Of a DNA stretch of 64,000 bases, positions 26,872-35,173 are shown piece by piece. The notes beneath the pieces were generated by a model. That model searched no databases and was not told where the DNA came from. It saw only the letters and a program-made list of their open reading frames with translations. A program made the position numbers and the translations under genes. Source of the DNA: Paenibacillus sp. GSMTC-2017 (GTDB lineage Bacteria > Bacillota > Bacilli > Paenibacillales > Paenibacillaceae); assembly GCF_016019935.1 (NCBI RefSeq), contig NZ_JAECMT010000004.1:496833-560832 (forward strand), in the 5' to 3' direction. Numbering within the stretch: position 1 is the stretch's first letter; the number at the start of each line of letters is the position of its first letter.

Positions 26872-27575
26872 ATGAACGCAAGAGGATAACCATTTTGGGT
26901 ATTGGTGCTCATGTAGGCGACGTGGAACTAGTAGCAGGCGGTGTACTTGCTAGCCATTATTTGAAGGGCGACAAAATTGCAACATTGGCGCTAACAGCAG
27001 GCGAACGCGGTGTTCCAGATGGTAAAGATGTGAATGAATATCGAGAACAGAAAATACGCGAGGCTCATACTTTTGCAGAAATGCTAGGTGGAGAAGCTCG
27101 TGTTTTTGACATTCCAGACGGAGAAATTGAAGACGATCAGGACATCAGACTTCGTGTATGCGATGTCATTCGCGAAGTGAAACCGGACATTATCATTACT
27201 CATCATAGCCAAAGTATGCATAAAGATCATGCTACCACTCATCGTATTGTGAATGATGCTAGATTTTTTGCGGGATTGCGTGCAATGGAACGTGAGCTTC
27301 CTTCCCACTTTGCCCCTAAACTATATTATGGAGAGAACTGGGAAGATGCTGTAGATTATGTGCCGTATGTGTATGTAGATTTCAACCAAGAAGCATTTGA
27401 CCTTTGGATCAAAGCATTGTCTACACACTGGTTCGTAACGGGCAGCAAGTCGTTTAATTATATGGACTATTACAAGTCGCTCGCGCGAGTTCGCGGCCTT
27501 GAGGCGCGGAAGGAATATGCGGAAACATTTATGGTTCCGGCTGAAACGATGCGCCTGCGTCAAGCAGAGCTATAG
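26868..27575 (+). CDS. PIG-L/LmbE-family N-deacetylase
   Basis: A 235-residue zinc-dependent deacetylase of the LmbE/BshB1 family. The metal motif AHVGDVELVAGG (HxxDxE type, with V in place of the usual P) is near residue 13. ITHHSQSMHKDHATTHRIV near residue 105 carries further ligands. Relatives deacetylate GlcNAc-malate (bacillithiol), GlcNAc-PI or N,N'-diacetylchitobiose. In this operon it probably acts on an N-acetyl amino sugar or disaccharide derived from peptidoglycan or chitin. It overlaps the GNAT gene by four bases. Confidence 0.85.
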   Translation: MNERKRITILGIGAHVGDVELVAGGVLASHYLKGDKIATLALTAGERGVPDGKDVNEYREQKIREAHTFAEMLGGEARVFDIPDGEIEDDQDIRLRVCDVIREVKPDIIITHHSQSMHKDHATTHRIVNDARFFAGLRAMERELPSHFAPKLYYGENWEDAVDYVPYVYVDFNQEAFDLWIKALSTHWFVTGSKSFNYMDYYKSLARVRGLEARKEYAETFMVPAETMRLRQAEL

Positions 27576-27624
27576 AAGCTGAACGAAGTAAGAAGTACGT
27601 AGTATGAAGTATGAGGTGGAAAAT

Positions 27625-28764
27625 ATGATCCTTAACGGTATCGATAACATTTCGAAGTATGCACATTTATTTCAAGGCAAGCGAATCGGCTTAATTACTT
27701 CCCCTACGGGACTAGATGCTAATTTTCGGTCAACGATTGATATTTTGCATGAACGATTTCATCTTGCGGCAATGTTCTCCCCAGAGCATGGTGTACGTGG
27801 TGATCTGGCGGCGGGCGCGCTTGTCGATACTTATGTAGATGCTAGGACGGGTGTACCCGTTTATAGTCTTTATCGGAAGGATTCCAAGAGACTGACTAAG
27901 GAGATGTTGGATGCGGTAGACATCGTTGTTTATGATATTCAAGATGTCGGAACTCGCTATTATACGTTTATTTATACAATGTTATATGCACTGGAAGACT
28001 GCGCTGGTGCAGGAAAACCATTTGTTGTACTCGATCGCGTTAACCCGTTAGACGGGGTGACAGTAGAAGGCAATGTGCTCAAGAAGGAGTTTCAGTCGTT
28101 TGTTGGCAATTATCCGTTAGCTGTTCGTTATGGGTTAACAGCCGGAGAAGTTGCGACGATGGCAAATGAAGAGTTGGGCTGGAACGGTGAGCTTCATGTT
28201 GTTCGTTGTGAAGGGTGGAGTAGAGGAATGAGCTTCCGAGAGACGCGAAGACCTTGGATTCCGCCTTCTATGGGAATTCCTCGTTACGATACTGCACTTC
28301 TATATCCGGGAACCTGTTTATTCGAAGGGACGAATATTTCGGAAGGACGCGGGACGACAGCTCCATTTGAGATGATTGGAGCGCCTTTTATAGATGCACA
28401 GCAGCTTTCGGAGGAGATGAATGCGAAGAAGCTATCGGGTGTACATTTTAGACCAGCTTATTTCAAGCCAACTTTCTCGAAGCACGAGGGTGAGCTATGC
28501 GGCGGTGTTTACGTTCATGTGTTGGATGAGCGAGCTGTGCGTACTGTAGAAACTGGTGTTAAGCTTATGTTCACCATTCAGGAGATGTATGCTGAGTTTG
28601 CGTTTCTAACGCCCGTACGGGAAAATGGAAGGCCGTTTATCGATTTACTGTGCGGAGATCGTGTATATCGGGATAAGTCGATAAATGTTGATATGCTGCT
28701 AGAATCATTTGCAGAGGAAAGTCTAGCATTTGCGGATCGGAAGAAGCAATTCCATCTCTATTGA
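27625..28764 (+). CDS. namZ: Exo-beta-N-acetylmuramidase NamZ family (DUF1343)
   Basis: A 379-residue DUF1343 protein. Family blocks include FSPEHGVRGDLAAG near residue 50, TGVPVYSLY near 75, IQDVGTRYYTFIYTM near 105, and CLFEGTNISEGRGTTAPFE near 235. B. subtilis NamZ removes MurNAc from the non-reducing end of glycan fragments. That enzyme is secreted; this one has no signal peptide from ATG 27625 (GAGGTGG upstream) nor from ATG 27604, so it should act in the cytoplasm on imported MurNAc-GlcNAc. It sits between the deacetylase and the kinase/AnmK genes. Confidence 0.9.
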   Translation: MILNGIDNISKYAHLFQGKRIGLITSPTGLDANFRSTIDILHERFHLAAMFSPEHGVRGDLAAGALVDTYVDARTGVPVYSLYRKDSKRLTKEMLDAVDIVVYDIQDVGTRYYTFIYTMLYALEDCAGAGKPFVVLDRVNPLDGVTVEGNVLKKEFQSFVGNYPLAVRYGLTAGEVATMANEELGWNGELHVVRCEGWSRGMSFRETRRPWIPPSMGIPRYDTALLYPGTCLFEGTNISEGRGTTAPFEMIGAPFIDAQQLSEEMNAKKLSGVHFRPAYFKPTFSKHEGELCGGVYVHVLDERAVRTVETGVKLMFTIQEMYAEFAFLTPVRENGRPFIDLLCGDRVYRDKSINVDMLLESFAEESLAFADRKKQFHLY

Positions 28765-28781
28765 TATTGGAGTGAATGTAG

Positions 28782-29699
28782 ATGAAATATGTTGTCGGTT
28801 TGGATGGTGGTGGGACGAAGACAGCAGTAACGATTGCAGATGAGCAGGGTGCGATTATAGGCACGTTCGTCGCAGGAGCGCTTAACTATAATGGGCAAGA
28901 CGAAGCTAGTGTACGAATTACGCTCGCACATATTTGTGATGAGATCGAACGAATTTGCGATGGTGGACTGGGTGCGTGTGAAGCAATATGTATCGGTGCA
29001 GCAGGTATAAGCAATCCAGTAGTCAGCGGGCGATTGACGTCTGGATTAAGAGAGAACGGATATAACGGCAAATTAGTGCTGGTCGGTGATCATGAAACTG
29101 CTCTTTGTGGCGCACATGAAGGATTATACGGCATTATTATCATTGCTGGTACGGGATCTATTTGTTACGGACGAAATACATCTGGTGCTATTCATCGTTC
29201 TGGTGGATTTGGCCATCTTATTGATGATGAAGGAAGTGGCTATAGTATTGGTCGCGACCTGCTATCTGTTGTGGTACGAGCTTATGACGGACGGGAAGAT
29301 GCAACTATCATTACGAAGCTTGTTTATGACCGTCTTGGAATAGGGACGGTGCAGGAAATCGTTGGGTTTGTCTACGATAAAAGTAGAAATAAAGGGGATA
29401 TCGCGGCACTAGCTTCCCTGTTATCTGAAGCATGCGAAGCGGGTGATAAAGTCGCCCAGCGTATAGCGATTAAAAATGCGAATGCTCTAGTCGAGCTAGC
29501 TTCTGCCACTGTGGAACAGCTCGGTTTACAGGAAGGCGAGCTTTCACTTCTTGGTAGCGTGCTACTGAACAATCGCCATATTCGCGAGTTGTTCAAGTCG
29601 CGGATGAAGGAGCGGTATCCGAGGCTTCGTTGTATCGAAACGAAACAAGATGCAGCTTATGGTGCTGTTTTGCTAGCGCTGGATAGCATTCGGAAGTAA
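28782..29699 (+). CDS. BadF-family amino-sugar kinase (MurK/NagK-like)
   Basis: A 305-residue ASKHA kinase. Motifs: VVGLDGGGTKTAVTIAD (phosphate 1), LYGIIIIAGTGSICYG near residue 115, GGFGHLIDDEGSGYSIGRD near 145, and AAYGAVLLALDSIRK at the C-terminus. Clostridium MurK, in this family, phosphorylates MurNAc and GlcNAc. The position between NamZ and AnmK in an operon with MurQ and no PTS makes the same activity likely: MurNAc to MurNAc-6-phosphate for MurQ. GGAGTG precedes ATG 28782. Confidence 0.88.
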   Translation: MKYVVGLDGGGTKTAVTIADEQGAIIGTFVAGALNYNGQDEASVRITLAHICDEIERICDGGLGACEAICIGAAGISNPVVSGRLTSGLRENGYNGKLVLVGDHETALCGAHEGLYGIIIIAGTGSICYGRNTSGAIHRSGGFGHLIDDEGSGYSIGRDLLSVVVRAYDGREDATIITKLVYDRLGIGTVQEIVGFVYDKSRNKGDIAALASLLSEACEAGDKVAQRIAIKNANALVELASATVEQLGLQEGELSLLGSVLLNNRHIRELFKSRMKERYPRLRCIETKQDAAYGAVLLALDSIRK

Positions 29700-29744
29700 A
29701 GTTTAGCCTGAGCAATGTTGCAACTATGGGAGCGTGGGGGAATC

Positions 29745-30932
29745 ATGTTAAAGTGGACGACGGACAAACCTTTTGTCTTTGCAGTTGGACTTATGTCAGG
29801 AACGTCACTTGACGGTGTTGATGCTGCTATCGTACGGATTGAAGGATCGGGACTGGATGCTAAAGTGCAGCTTTTACACTATTACACAAGATCTTACGAT
29901 GATGCTCTACGCGAGAGAATAAAGGAACTTTGTGACCCAGCAAACTCGGACATTTCTAAATTATGCGGCATGAACGTCTATATTGCGGAGTTGTTCGCTG
30001 ACGCAACGTTGGAGGCTATACATGAGGCGGGACTGTCGCTTTCCGAGATTGACTTCATTAGCTCACATGGACAAACTGTATGGCATATGCCAGACTCAGT
30101 GCAGGATGACCCTTATATGGTGCGATCCACTTTGCAGCTAGGAGACTTGTCGGTTATCGCCAAAAAGACGGGAATATTAACGGTGGGTGACTTCCGCCCA
30201 GCGGATATGGCTGTAGGAGGTCAAGGAGCACCGCTTGTACCCTATGGGGATCTCATACTGTTTGGTCATCCAAGCAAAGGACGATTGCTTCAGAACATTG
30301 GGGGTATAGGGAATTGTACTGCTTTGCCTCCAAGAGCTGGAACGGACGATGCATTCGCCTTCGACACTGGCCCTGGCAATATGATTATCGACCAGAGCGT
30401 TCACACGCTGACAGATGGCAAAATGAGCTACGATGCAGAAGGGTCTTGGGCAGCAATTGGTACGGCTGATGATGAACTACTTGCCGAGATGCTAACTCAC
30501 CCATACTTTGAGATGCCTGCGCCGAAGTCAACTGGTCGCGAGTTGTTTGGTACAGCCTATACAGCTGCTTTTCTTGAGCGTGCTGGTGAACGAGGGCTTG
30601 CTGCTGCCGACATCGTTGCAACGGCAACTGCATTTACAGCACATACGATTGCTAACGCGTGTAAGGGGATTGTATTACCACGATGCCAAATTGATGAAGT
30701 TATAGTAAGCGGCGGTGGCGCACATAATCGCACGTTGATGAATATGCTCGCAGCGCTGCTTCCTGAGCAGAAAATTATGAACGCTGGTACACTTGGGCTC
30801 GCTGATGATGCGAAGGAAGCTGTCATATTCGCATTGCTTGGGCATGCTTTCCTATGTGGAAATACGAACAATGTGCCCGCTGCAACGGGAGCTATACGTC
30901 CAACAGTAATGGGTAAGCTTGCGTTGCCTTAA
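29745..30932 (+). CDS. anmK: Anhydro-N-acetylmuramic acid kinase
   Basis: A 395-residue ASKHA kinase that opens the 1,6-anhydro ring of anhMurNAc while phosphorylating it to MurNAc-6-phosphate, the MurQ substrate. Motifs: GLMSGTSLDGVDAAIV, SSHGQTVWHMP near residue 110, GDFRPADMAVGGQGAPLVP near 150, NIGGIGNCTALP near 185 and FDTGPGNMIID near 205. ATG 29745 follows GGGGGA at good spacing; the longer frame to 29715 lacks one. Last gene of the island. AnhMurNAc ends arise from lytic transglycosylases, including cortex-lytic SleB in spore formers. Confidence 0.95.
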   Translation: MLKWTTDKPFVFAVGLMSGTSLDGVDAAIVRIEGSGLDAKVQLLHYYTRSYDDALRERIKELCDPANSDISKLCGMNVYIAELFADATLEAIHEAGLSLSEIDFISSHGQTVWHMPDSVQDDPYMVRSTLQLGDLSVIAKKTGILTVGDFRPADMAVGGQGAPLVPYGDLILFGHPSKGRLLQNIGGIGNCTALPPRAGTDDAFAFDTGPGNMIIDQSVHTLTDGKMSYDAEGSWAAIGTADDELLAEMLTHPYFEMPAPKSTGRELFGTAYTAAFLERAGERGLAAADIVATATAFTAHTIANACKGIVLPRCQIDEVIVSGGGAHNRTLMNMLAALLPEQKIMNAGTLGLADDAKEAVIFALLGHAFLCGNTNNVPAATGAIRPTVMGKLALP

Positions 30933-30981
30933 CCTATTTAATTGGTTCACAAAGTTTATTAATAATCGAGAGTCGAGTGGT

Positions 30982-31761
30982 TTAGTCGATAGAAAACGGA
31001 GGTGACTTACCGCCGCTGCCATTATGTTCAAGACTGCCTCGACTCACTATATAAGAAACCCACTGTTCTCCGCGATCTTCTTCTTTACTCCAACTTTCCA
31101 CAAAAAACACTTCATATGTCTCTTCGCCTAGCTCACTAACTTTTGTCTCGCGGGTGACTGAATAGCCGTCAATTTCGGTTGTCGTTTTACCAACTTGATC
31201 TGGATAAACTCTGGTCATTGTACCATCGCCAGCTGTTGCAATTGAAACAGCGTCCTCCTTAGTAAAAGGCCCCACTGGCAACGGTGGTGGTGCAGGGGGA
31301 AGTAAAGCGGATACCAGGACTGTAATGACAATTGGCAGAAGGAACAAACCGATCCATACTTTTAATCGGTGTTTGTTGTTTTGTATACAAATTAGTAATT
31401 GATCCATTAGGAAATAGACGAGTGCTGCCCAAGCGGTGAAATAAATAAACCAATCCAATTTCAATAAAATAGCATGCAATGCTCCGAAGGCAACATGTCC
31501 AATGCCCTGAGTAATAATGAGAACTGAACGGTTTTTAATCCATTTAGGCAAGAGAAACTCTAGTCCAACTGATATAAGAGATCCATAAATTAGAATAACA
31601 GGAAAGGCGATCATTCCTGAAATACCCATCCAGCTCAAAAACGAATCGACTGTATAGTTTTTATCACCTTTAACCAACATGGATAATAGTGGAATACAAA
31701 TAATTAAAGCGAAGGCGGAGATATAGGTGTTCAAAACTTTACGACCTAGCACGTGCAGCAT
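30982..31761 (-). CDS. Membrane protein of unknown function with a soluble C-terminal domain
   Basis: A 259-residue protein with about five hydrophobic helices in residues 10-170, then a proline-rich linker (PPAPPPLP) and a ~80-residue polar domain (from FTKEDAVSIATAG) that ends in a flexible Ser/Gly tail. I do not recognise the family. GGAGA precedes ATG 31761. It lies 75 bases after another minus-strand protein with signal peptide and may be co-transcribed with it. Confidence 0.65.
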   Translation of the reverse strand: MLHVLGRKVLNTYISAFALIICIPLLSMLVKGDKNYTVDSFLSWMGISGMIAFPVILIYGSLISVGLEFLLPKWIKNRSVLIITQGIGHVAFGALHAILLKLDWFIYFTAWAALVYFLMDQLLICIQNNKHRLKVWIGLFLLPIVITVLVSALLPPAPPPLPVGPFTKEDAVSIATAGDGTMTRVYPDQVGKTTTEIDGYSVTRETKVSELGEETYEVFFVESWSKEEDRGEQWVSYIVSRGSLEHNGSGGKSPPFSID

Positions 31762-31836
31762 TATTGATGTCTCCTTTTATTTGGCTAGTTGTGTACGTGA
31801 CAAGCAACCTAATTTTGATATAACGTAATAGATATT

Positions 31837-32292
31837 CTAACACGTGTTCCTATTTCGGTGAGCAAGTTCAGTTCCGATAATCATAATGCAAAGTACAACC
31901 ATAATTGTAATCAACCAAAAAGCTCCATGTGACCATAAGCTTGGCGTTGGATAATTGCCAGAATAGGTGGCGAGTATGTACCGACCTTCCGGTGTTTTTA
32001 CTGCAATTTTGGACTTTTTGTTTGCACCCTCAATCGCGTAATACTGGGTACCCTTTGGATATGTATTTGAAAAGTTACCGTGATACGTTCCTTCTCGATC
32101 AGAATAACGTGTAACTTCGCCAAGTCGCTTCCCAATGCTGTCAGATTGAATTTCCTTATCGGTAATTGTATAGCTGTTGCCATCATATACAACGAAATTA
32201 TTTATCCAGTCGGCGGATATCGTTACAGGTTGTAGGAATAGTATCATGATTACAATAAATGAACGGAGCAGAAAAGTTACCATTTGGCGCAT
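31837..32292 (-). CDS. Putative exported membrane-anchored protein, function unknown
   Basis: A 151-residue protein with an N-terminal signal-like helix (residues 6-25), a ~90-residue polar domain containing YDGNSYTITDKEI and a Tyr-rich stretch, and a C-terminal hydrophobic helix (FWLITIMVVLCIMIIG). The topology suggests an extracellular domain held by the C-terminal anchor. No family is recognised. GGGGGAC precedes ATG 32292. Confidence 0.62.
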   Translation of the reverse strand: MRQMVTFLLRSFIVIMILFLQPVTISADWINNFVVYDGNSYTITDKEIQSDSIGKRLGEVTRYSDREGTYHGNFSNTYPKGTQYYAIEGANKKSKIAVKTPEGRYILATYSGNYPTPSLWSHGAFWLITIMVVLCIMIIGTELAHRNRNTC

Positions 32293-32416
32293 AACAAGTC
32301 CCCCAGTACTAATCTCTATCCTATATGAACGAAATTTGCGATACGAATTGCACTCCTATATAGACGTTAATTATGGAGTAAAAGTTGTGACTTGCTCGGT
32401 GGGCGTAGAACAACAG

Positions 32417-32464
32417 AAAACAACCTCGCTGAATCACTCTTACAAGTGTCAGGGAGGTTGTTTT
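32417..32464 (-). terminator. Terminator after the carbonic anhydrase gene
   Basis: Arms AAAACAACCTC and GAGGTTGTTTT close an interrupted stem on either strand; T-runs on both sides make it possibly bidirectional. Confidence 0.75.
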
Positions 32465-32530
32465 GTCATTACTATTTTATTTAAACAGATAACTCTCAAA
32501 GTTCAATGGAGCACATCTATTTCTAGTTTC

Positions 32531-33109
32531 TTATTGTGTGTTTGACTCTTCTCTGTAATCTTCAACAAGAACCTCAAGTGCACCTGTTTCTGGATGAATG
32601 ACGAAGCCATGAACAGGGATATCTTTAGGGAATAGAGGATGATTACGAATCATTTTGACACTGTGCATGACACCTTCCTCAGAGCTGCCGAAGCCACGAA
32701 GGAATTTTTCCATACGAATGCCTGCATTTTCAAGTGTTTCAACTGCAAGAGGGTCAATTCCATGTTCGCTAAATTTACTAATTAAGGCATTTGTATCAAG
32801 GTTGGTCATGCCACAGCCATGATGTCCAATAACGAGCACTTCACGTGCTTCGAGCGCATATACAGCAACAAGAATGCTTCGCATCGCACTACCGAACGGT
32901 TGTGTCAGAATGGCACCTGCATTTTTAATAAACTTAGCATCTCCGTTACGAAGATTAAGAGCTTTGGGAAGCAATTCTACAAGTCGTGTATCCATACAAG
33001 TTAGAATAGCAATTTTTTTCTCGGGGAATTTGTCTGTCAAATATTCCTCGTATTGCTTTTCCTCTACGAATTGTTTATTAAATGCCACAAGCTGAGACAC
33101 AATAGACAT
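32531..33109 (-). CDS. Beta-class carbonic anhydrase
   Basis: A 192-residue zinc enzyme that interconverts CO2 and bicarbonate. Zinc ligands fit Cys38 and Asp40 in LTCMDTRL, and His96/Cys99 in VIGHHGCGMTN. Length and motifs resemble B. subtilis YtiB. GGAGGA lies upstream of ATG 33109. Monocistronic, divergent from the SRPBCC-ArsR pair. A housekeeping role in supplying bicarbonate is likely. Confidence 0.93.
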   Translation of the reverse strand: MSIVSQLVAFNKQFVEEKQYEEYLTDKFPEKKIAILTCMDTRLVELLPKALNLRNGDAKFIKNAGAILTQPFGSAMRSILVAVYALEAREVLVIGHHGCGMTNLDTNALISKFSEHGIDPLAVETLENAGIRMEKFLRGFGSSEEGVMHSVKMIRNHPLFPKDIPVHGFVIHPETGALEVLVEDYREESNTQ

Positions 33110-33246
33110 TGACCGTCCTCCTTTAGATTAAATGTGAATCGATTCGTATCGTCTTCGCATTAGTAAGCATATAAGTTGTGGTTGTTCTATTCAACCCTAC
33201 TATGTATTATTCATACAAAGTCGGCATCCGTCAAATGAAGGATTTG

Positions 33247-33301
33247 TTGACGCGAAACCAAATGGTATCGTATAGTGATAATATGAAACCATTTGGTTTC
33301 G
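33247..33301 (+). promoter_or_regulatory. Promoter flanked by a 14-base inverted repeat, predicted ArsR-type operator
   Basis: TTGACG (33247-33252), 18-base spacer, TATAGT (33271-33276). The arms CGAAACCAAATGGT (33253-33266) and ACCATTTGGTTTCG (33288-33301) are perfectly complementary; the first fills the spacer and the second covers the start region. This suits repression by the ArsR-type protein encoded in the operon. Confidence 0.7.
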
Positions 33302-33340
33302 TAATTAGTTGGAAAGCTATCATGTAGTGGAGGTTAATAT

Positions 33341-33823
33341 ATGAATAATCATCAAGGTCATGTTGAAAATAGTGGAAAAGCAGAACAGTCAAAGCTGCCT
33401 GATGTAGTAAAGGATATTACGATTAAAGCACCTATAGTGAAAGTATGGGAGGCTGTTTCAACAGCAGAAGGAATTGGTGCGTGGTTTATGCCTAACAATT
33501 TCGAGCCTCAAGTTGGATTTGAGTTTCATGTTGATGCAGGACCATTCGGCAAATCGCCTTGTAAAGTATTAGAGATTACCCCACCGAATCGTCTTTCGTT
33601 CCGCTGGGACAAGGATTGGATTATTACTTTCGAGCTGCAAGAGACGGAGGAAGGTACCCGCTTTACGTTGACACATGGCGGATGGTTAGCTGAAGGTGTA
33701 ACAGCCTTTAATGAAAAACATGATGTTGTTCGAGATCGTATGGGTAAAGGCTGGATTGGTATTGTACAGAAACTCGCACAATATGTGGAGGATCAATATG
33801 GCGGAACCAGCTCAGAAGTATGA
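33341..33823 (+). CDS. SRPBCC-domain protein (AHSA1/START-like)
   Basis: A 160-residue AHSA1-type SRPBCC protein with a hydrophobic ligand pocket. Typical segments are DITIKAPIVKVWEAVSTAEGIGAWFMP, the PCKVLEITPPNRLSFRW strand pair, and FTLTHGGW. The ligand is unknown. ArsR-SRPBCC pairs are common in Bacilli. The gene has a clear promoter with operator upstream and overlaps the regulator gene by 26 bases. Confidence 0.88.
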   Translation: MNNHQGHVENSGKAEQSKLPDVVKDITIKAPIVKVWEAVSTAEGIGAWFMPNNFEPQVGFEFHVDAGPFGKSPCKVLEITPPNRLSFRWDKDWIITFELQETEEGTRFTLTHGGWLAEGVTAFNEKHDVVRDRMGKGWIGIVQKLAQYVEDQYGGTSSEV

Positions 33824-34154
33824 TGTATTTCAGGCAATTGCCGACCCAACTCGGAGGAAGTTATTGCATTTATTAGGTAATGAAGAGATGCCTGTTACAG
33901 AAATTAGTGGGCACTTTCCAATGACTCGGACAGCTGTGTCCAAACATCTTAGAGTGTTGGCGAAAGCGGGGCTAGTGCGGGATCGCAAGGTAGGAAGAGA
34001 AACAAGGTATCGATTAAATGCGGAGCCGCTGCGTGAGCTTGAGCAATGGTTGTCTTATTATGAACGATTCTGGGATAACAAGTTGTCAATGCTCAAACAT
34101 TATGTAGAGTCCAATAATACAGACATATCGACTCGGGCAAAAGCAGAGGACTAG
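33798..34154 (+). CDS. ArsR-family transcriptional repressor
   Basis: A 118-residue winged-helix regulator. ADPTRRKLLHLLGNEEMPVTEI and the recognition helix MTRTAVSKHLRVLAKAGLV are standard, followed by the wing RKVGRETRYRLNAEPL. No metal-binding CxCxxC is present, so it is not a classic arsenic sensor. ATG 33798 with GGAGG upstream lies inside the end of the SRPBCC gene. It probably binds the palindrome at 33253-33301 and represses its own operon. Confidence 0.9.
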   Translation: MAEPAQKYDVFQAIADPTRRKLLHLLGNEEMPVTEISGHFPMTRTAVSKHLRVLAKAGLVRDRKVGRETRYRLNAEPLRELEQWLSYYERFWDNKLSMLKHYVESNNTDISTRAKAED

Positions 34155-34207
34155 TGTAGTGAGCAGAATTGCTGATGCGAGCTAGAGCTACTGTAATGTT
34201 ATCCAAA

Positions 34208-34253
34208 TAAAAACGGTCTCACACACTCTAACGAGAGTATGGAGACCGTTTTT
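34208..34253. terminator. Bidirectional terminator between arsR-type gene and mqnD
   Basis: Arms AAAAACGGTCTC and GAGACCGTTTTT with T-runs on both strands, serving the two convergent operons. Confidence 0.85.
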
Positions 34254-34273
34254 CATTTGCAGAGTGCGTTACG

Positions 34274-35137
34274 TTACCGCAGTAGGCTCAAATCAAATGA
34301 AGGTACGAGGCCCTGAGCGGCGGCTCGTCCTAATAATGCTTCAACAGCGCTGTAGCCTTCTTCACCAAGATCGCGGCTAAAGCTGTTCACGTACAGATCA
34401 ATATGCGACTTCGCAACTTCAGGAGAAAGCTCTTGTGCATAATCCATAATATAAGATTGTGAAACGTCAGGATTCGCCCAAGCATAATCAACAGACTCAC
34501 GAATCCAACGACTAATTGCTTCGCTATCTAGTGTCCTACGAGCGATAATGGCTCCAAGCGGTATAGGAAGTCCGGTGTCAGATTCCCACCAACTGCCGAG
34601 ATCGGCCACCATATGAAGTCCATAAGTCGGATATGTGAAGCGGGCTTCATGGATAACAAGCCCTGCATCTATCTTGCCATCTCTCACAGCAGGCATAATT
34701 TCATGAAAAGGCATGACGATTACTTCTCCTACACCACCCGGTACCTGCTGTTCTACCCATAAACGGAACAGCAAGTATGCAGTGGAGCGTTCGCTAGGAA
34801 CTGCAATACGTTTACCAGAGAGTGTAGCGCCATTAATATGCGCTCCACCCTCAAGCGAATTTTTTGTAAGGACAAGTGGTCCACAGCCTCTTCCAAGGGC
34901 TCCGCCACAAGGCAATAAGCGATAATCGTTAAGTACCCAAGGCAATGCTGCATAAGAGATTTTCATTACTTCCGGACCTTCTAAGCGAGCTGCAAGATGA
35001 TTAGTTATATCAATATCCGCATAAGTTACATTCAGTTTGGGAGCACCAGGTACAAGTCCATGAGCCCAAGCGTGAAAGATGAATGTGTCATTAGGACAAG
35101 GAGAATAGGCAATGTTTAGGCTAGGTTGAGTAGACAT
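34274..35137 (-). CDS. mqnD: 1,4-dihydroxy-6-naphthoate synthase (futalosine menaquinone pathway)
   Basis: A 287-residue periplasmic-binding-protein-like enzyme. IAYSPCPNDTFIFHAWAHG at the N-terminus is diagnostic of MqnD, which converts cyclic dehypoxanthinylfutalosine to 1,4-dihydroxy-6-naphthoate. GAGGAGG precedes ATG 35137. It follows mqnB by 36 bases, and both follow a sensor kinase gene. MqnA, MqnC and MqnE are not in the window. Confidence 0.93.
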   Translation of the reverse strand: MSTQPSLNIAYSPCPNDTFIFHAWAHGLVPGAPKLNVTYADIDITNHLAARLEGPEVMKISYAALPWVLNDYRLLPCGGALGRGCGPLVLTKNSLEGGAHINGATLSGKRIAVPSERSTAYLLFRLWVEQQVPGGVGEVIVMPFHEIMPAVRDGKIDAGLVIHEARFTYPTYGLHMVADLGSWWESDTGLPIPLGAIIARRTLDSEAISRWIRESVDYAWANPDVSQSYIMDYAQELSPEVAKSHIDLYVNSFSRDLGEEGYSAVEALLGRAAAQGLVPSFDLSLLR

Positions 35138-35173
35138 TTGTGAGATAAACCTCCTCTATAGGCAAGATAGCAT

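Noticed and set aside
32177..32545. 122-codon plus-strand frame
   Set aside because: It spans the antisense of a signal-peptide protein, a terminator and part of the carbonic anhydrase gene; no start signal.
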